Shown piece by piece: positions 60,439 through 64,000 of a DNA stretch of 64,000 bases (position 1 is its first letter; each line of letters opens with the position of its first letter). The stretch is taken from positions 123,884,639 to 123,948,638 of the forward strand of contig OV884009.1 in NCBI GenBank assembly GCA_930367205.1, read 5' to 3'. The translations under genes were made by a program, and so were the position numbers. The notes below the pieces were generated by a model. It did no database searches. It saw only the letters and a program-made list of their open reading frames with translations, and was not told where the DNA came from. This DNA comes from Acanthosoma haemorrhoidale. Taxonomy: Eukaryota; Arthropoda; Insecta; Hemiptera; Acanthosomatidae.

Positions 60439-61477
60439 CTGAAACATATACAATGCAATCTAATTTACAAAATGTTATGTACTATATTTAATAAATAGAT
60501 CTGTTTGTAAAAATACTCTGAGTTGTATGTAACAATGGCAAAGATAGTGACTAGGACCCATGCTTTTAAATGTTGTCAGAAAACGATCAAATATCTGATG
60601 CTTAAAACCAGATTGTAATAGGTTGTTCGTTCACTTATTATTTTCATATTACACTTAGCAAAGTGGGAAGGTTAGCCAGATGATGCATGTTCTAAGAATG
60701 AAACAGGAAAGTCCCACATATAGAGGACAATTATTTTTAGTGATTAGGAACTTATTTTTTTTTTAAGCTATTTTCTGTGACAGCCCCAATATAAAATTTT
60801 TATTTCAATCACCAATATAATAACACCTGTTATTGAAAATATATTCATTTGCAGAAATATTACCAATAGTAAGTGAATTAATAAATTAATATTGCTCAGC
60901 CATCTTCCTAGTACATTATTTATTCTTAAATTGACACAAATATGTTTGTTATTTGCTAAATGGGAAGATGGTCCTAACATTTTTTAGACAAGAATATAGA
61001 TATTGCTAATGAAATAGGTATCTTTATTATACTAGTTCTTATTTTTCATTGAGCGTTTGTTATTATCAATAGTAAAAGTTCTTTGAACCATGATTGAATT
61101 CACACTGAACAAGCCAGGATCCTTAACCAGTAGAAAGACCATTACAAAAAACAAAAAAAACACTTAATTCAAAATTTACATTTTAAAATTTATTAGAAAC
61201 CACAATAATAGAAGATTACGCAACAAGGCAAGTAAACATTCCCGATATGGTTGTTCTGAGATCAAGCTTACCACAGAGTTAGTGATACTGTAATATATTT
61301 CACAATTACATTTCAAAAACTGCCTTGGGGTTTGACAAAAATAATAGTACATCAATAACAAAATAATTTAAATTGTTTACAGGCTTAATTTTAACTGTGT
61401 ATTTACTGAATGCTTTATAATATTAATACTGCAATAATAAATTAATGAATTAATAGAACCATTAAAATTTTTGTTAC
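60439..61477. other. Intron DNA between mini-exons
   Basis: AT-rich. The bases next to the exons resemble each other and those near 56436, which supports duplication of exon plus flank. No other feature was recognised. Confidence 0.45.
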
Positions 61478-61543
61478 CTTCATCAGACAAGTTGAGGGAA
61501 GAATCTGGAGAAAAAATTATTTCATCATCAAGGTCTTTATGAT
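61478..61543 (-). CDS. Unknown minus-strand gene, exon a (first one detected)
   Basis: 66 bp, acceptor ATATGCATTTCAG before 61543 and donor GAAG|GTAAC after 61478, phase 1 at both ends. It encodes HKDLDDEIIFSPDSSLNLSD with a split aspartate before it. Compared with exon c it lacks 18 bases (QFCLHD) in frame. It needs an upstream exon ending one base into a codon, which I did not find between here and the window end. Confidence 0.75.
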
Positions 61544-61879
61544 CTGAAATGCATATAATGAAATCAAGTTTACAGAATATTAATATTATTGTGTCCCTAA
61601 CCTGCAAGAAAAGCAAAAATGAAAACAAGAAAATAAACATTTTCCAAAACCATTATATTTAACCACATTTAGCAGAATTTTGAATCTTACGATAGCAATT
61701 CAGTAGAATTCCTGTGAAACCATATTTCAATTGTTCCTACAAAACATGAATGTACAATACTTAATAGGCAACAAATAACTCACACAGTCATAAATACACC
61801 ACAATATTGTTGATATTAAATGAAAAAATAAAATATGAAGTGTAAGTACACGGACCAATTAAGTGATGAACCTTCAAAG

Positions 61880-63180
61880 GTCCAATAAAGCAGCAAAGGA
61901 AAGGAGGCAAGAGGAATATTAGTATGAGGTGGCACAGTATAACTATTATAACCAACCTGGAAAAGTATTACACAGTACAATGAACGCAGATGCACCCAAA
62001 CAATATCCTATTGACATAAATGAAATTCAGAACTACATCAAAAATATATTTTAACAAACCTATGAACACAAATATGAATATTACAAGAATTCAAGAATCT
62101 GTATTCCATCGATGTGAAAGCCATTCAATTCAAACCTCCAATTAGAAGACTTTGACGAATACATCAGCTGGTCCAGATATTGCGCTTATAAGGACGATTA
62201 AGGCACTGAACATGGCCAATATCATCAAACAAATAATAAAAATAATATTAAAAATGAGCTACTACTTCAACATGGGCAAACAATGCTGATACACAAACAT
62301 TAAGAGATCATCGGTGACCTATCTTCTTGCCAACCAATAAGAGTGTGCTCCATGATATTGAGACTGATTATTGAGTGAAAAGGTTTTAGACTCAAAGCAA
62401 TATTGGAATAAAAGGCTATATCAATACTAGGATTAATGATGTGATAATAAAAGATGTTCTGAAAAAGAAAAAAAGATTATGTGGTGTTTTTAGATGTGGC
62501 CGGTGCATTCAACAATGTTGAACGTCAGCACATAATTAGCTCCTCAGAAGGGAAAGGTATAATGCCTAATTATAATTGCAGCACTTCTTTCTAAGAATAA
62601 AATAGAAATCTACGTTGTAACAAAAGAAACCTGGTTCATTGAAGTGGATAGAGATGTACCTCAAGGAGGCCCAATGTCACCAACCCTACTTAGTATTGCT
62701 ATTGATAACCTCTTTAGTGAAATATGCAACTTCCACTTCACAAAAGAATATGGTTATAAGTTGCACAAAGGGATGTATAGATTAATCCTTGCAGGATTAA
62801 CTAGGACTAGGATCAGGCCATTGGCTGGACCACTGCATGTAACATCAAGGCTTGTCGACTGTGTGCAGCGCATTCTTAGGGAAATCATTCTAAATGTCAA
62901 TCCAAATAAAAGCAGTCATAATTTGAAGGGAAGCTTCTAAACCAGACAATACAGTTAGCAATTTAAGAAAATAATGTTTATATCTGATAAAGAAATTATT
63001 AGATATCAATAATTCAGTTTCACTGGGAAACTATTATTTGACAAAAGTGTGGTCATCAAAATAAAAGAAAATCTAAATAAGCTGGTGTCATCAATGGCAC
63101 TAAAACTTAATATTCTCAATCATCACAAACTAATTCAAAGGTAAAATAAATTTAAATAAAATAAAGAACTTCTTATTATG
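61880..63180 (+). mobile_element. R2-like non-LTR reverse transcriptase remnant
   Basis: Mixed frames give ILRLXGRLRH-type text around the TSAGPDI tract (about 62165), IKGYINTRINDVIIKDVL (about 62415), DYVVFLDVAGAFNNVERQH (about 62478, block A), VDRDVPQGGPMSPTLLSIA (about 62645) and FTGKLLFDKSVVIKIKENLN (about 63015). This wording is closer to R2/NeSL-type elements than to Jockey. The YADD block is deleted between about 62760 and 62880. Not functional. Confidence 0.55.
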
Positions 63181-63334
63181 TTATTAGTAGCAAGAATAAG
63201 AATGGTCTAACTAACACATTAAAACTTAATAACAGTTATGCCCCATTTTATGGTGGACCAGACTTCAGCAGATATAGGATCCATTTGCCACAAATGGGCA
63301 AATGCTCACACAATATGCTGATACCACAGTGTAA

Positions 63335-64000
63335 AGAAGGGATGGCTAACTAAAAGTGGCTCGTGACGCTTTTTTAAGTGGGTGGCCAACTTACCTATTT
63401 TTTTAAAGTTTATCTACTCAACACTAATAGACCAACAAATGTTTGTTTAGGTAAATTTATAGGAAAATCGGCAAGTGCTAATGGGGTGGGGGTGGTTTGA
63501 TAACAAAAGGTATCGTGCAGCACCACGTTTCTTGATCTCTCAGTGCATATGACCTAGGTGGCAAAAGACAAAGAAATCATCCTGTGATATTTTTTAAAAA
63601 TCAACTGGGACGTGTATTCCCCACTTTTCATTTGGAATTCCAGCTTCCCGAACCCTCCATTTTAAAGCAATTTGTACAAGTCTTCTCCTTTTACTAGTAA
63701 AATGAGAAATTCGAAAAGGACATTGAAACAAGAATGTTAAATAGCGATTGGGAAGAATGGTTTCTGTTTACAAATGGAAACAAATCAAAACCAGTGTGTT
63801 TGATCTGTGGTGGAAATGTTTCAGTGCCCAAAAAATACGATTTGGAGAACTACTTCATGAAGAATCATTCCTATTTTGATTCAAAGTATATGGTTGGTTA
63901 AAAAAAATCTTTAAGCGGCAGCAATTAATATTCAAAAAGAAAGTTATGAGGGATTTTTGAACAGCTTCCTATGAAATATCTTTGCACAATAGATGAAACC
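63335..64000 (+). mobile_element. hAT-BED element copy 3, cut by window end
   Basis: Begins near 63335 with a terminal-repeat-like AAGGGATGGCTAACTAAAAG and GGCTCGTGACG. The BED-finger coding region follows at about 63740-63900 (LFTNGNKSKPVCLICGGNV), with the first finger histidine changed to tyrosine (NYFMKNH). The match to copy 1 at 19690-19860 is close. The frame breaks after VG at about 63898. The rest lies outside the window. Confidence 0.75.

Overview
The window is AT-rich eukaryotic genomic DNA, most likely from an arthropod and probably an insect. Genes are split by GT-AG introns, microsatellites are frequent, and most of the sequence is decayed transposable elements of types common in insects: Jockey-like and other non-LTR elements, Ty3/Gypsy, Tc1/mariner including a DD41D lineage, pogo, hAT with a BED finger, Penelope-like and R2-like. 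I see nothing bacterial or viral, no CRISPR array and no operon.

Two host genes are supported. The first is a complete two-exon ARL6 (BBS3) small GTPase on the + strand (6611-6791 joined to 9993-10375, 187 codons) with a 3.2 kb intron that carries a retroelement tail. The second lies on the - strand between about 61.5 and 25.5 kb. It is a 13-exon partial gene, about 517 codons in all, whose exons are each 45-191 bp and easy to miss. Every acceptor/donor pair is GT-AG and all twelve internal splice phases fit together. Its 5' end runs off the window or was not found, and its 3' end lies below 25.5 kb. I cannot name it. Its first three exons are diverged copies of one acidic mini-exon.

Layout. 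1-3160: nothing recognised. 3165-5935: degraded Jockey-like element and a second copy of its tail. 6611-10375: ARL6. 11265-12149: deleted DD41D mariner. 14335-19460: Gypsy element split by a Jockey element (15098-18964) with a diverged 14-bp target duplication. 19700-21358: hAT-BED element. 21.4-25.5 kb: AT-rich DNA with microsatellites. 25.5-61.5 kb: the unknown minus-strand gene, with introns packed with a mariner nested in a Tc1 element, Penelope-like, pogo, hAT and several non-LTR fragments, plus a fairly young non-LTR element at 48836-51956 with a tandemly duplicated 3' end. 56622-57899: DD34D mariner. 59675-59997: 117-bp minisatellite. 61880-63180: R2-like fragment. 63335-64000: third hAT copy, cut by the window edge.

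The two genes show no sign of working together. ARL6 acts in ciliary membrane-protein traffic. The strongest points for follow-up are the unannotated 13-exon gene and its duplicated mini-exon series, in which altered splice sites preserve the reading frame.
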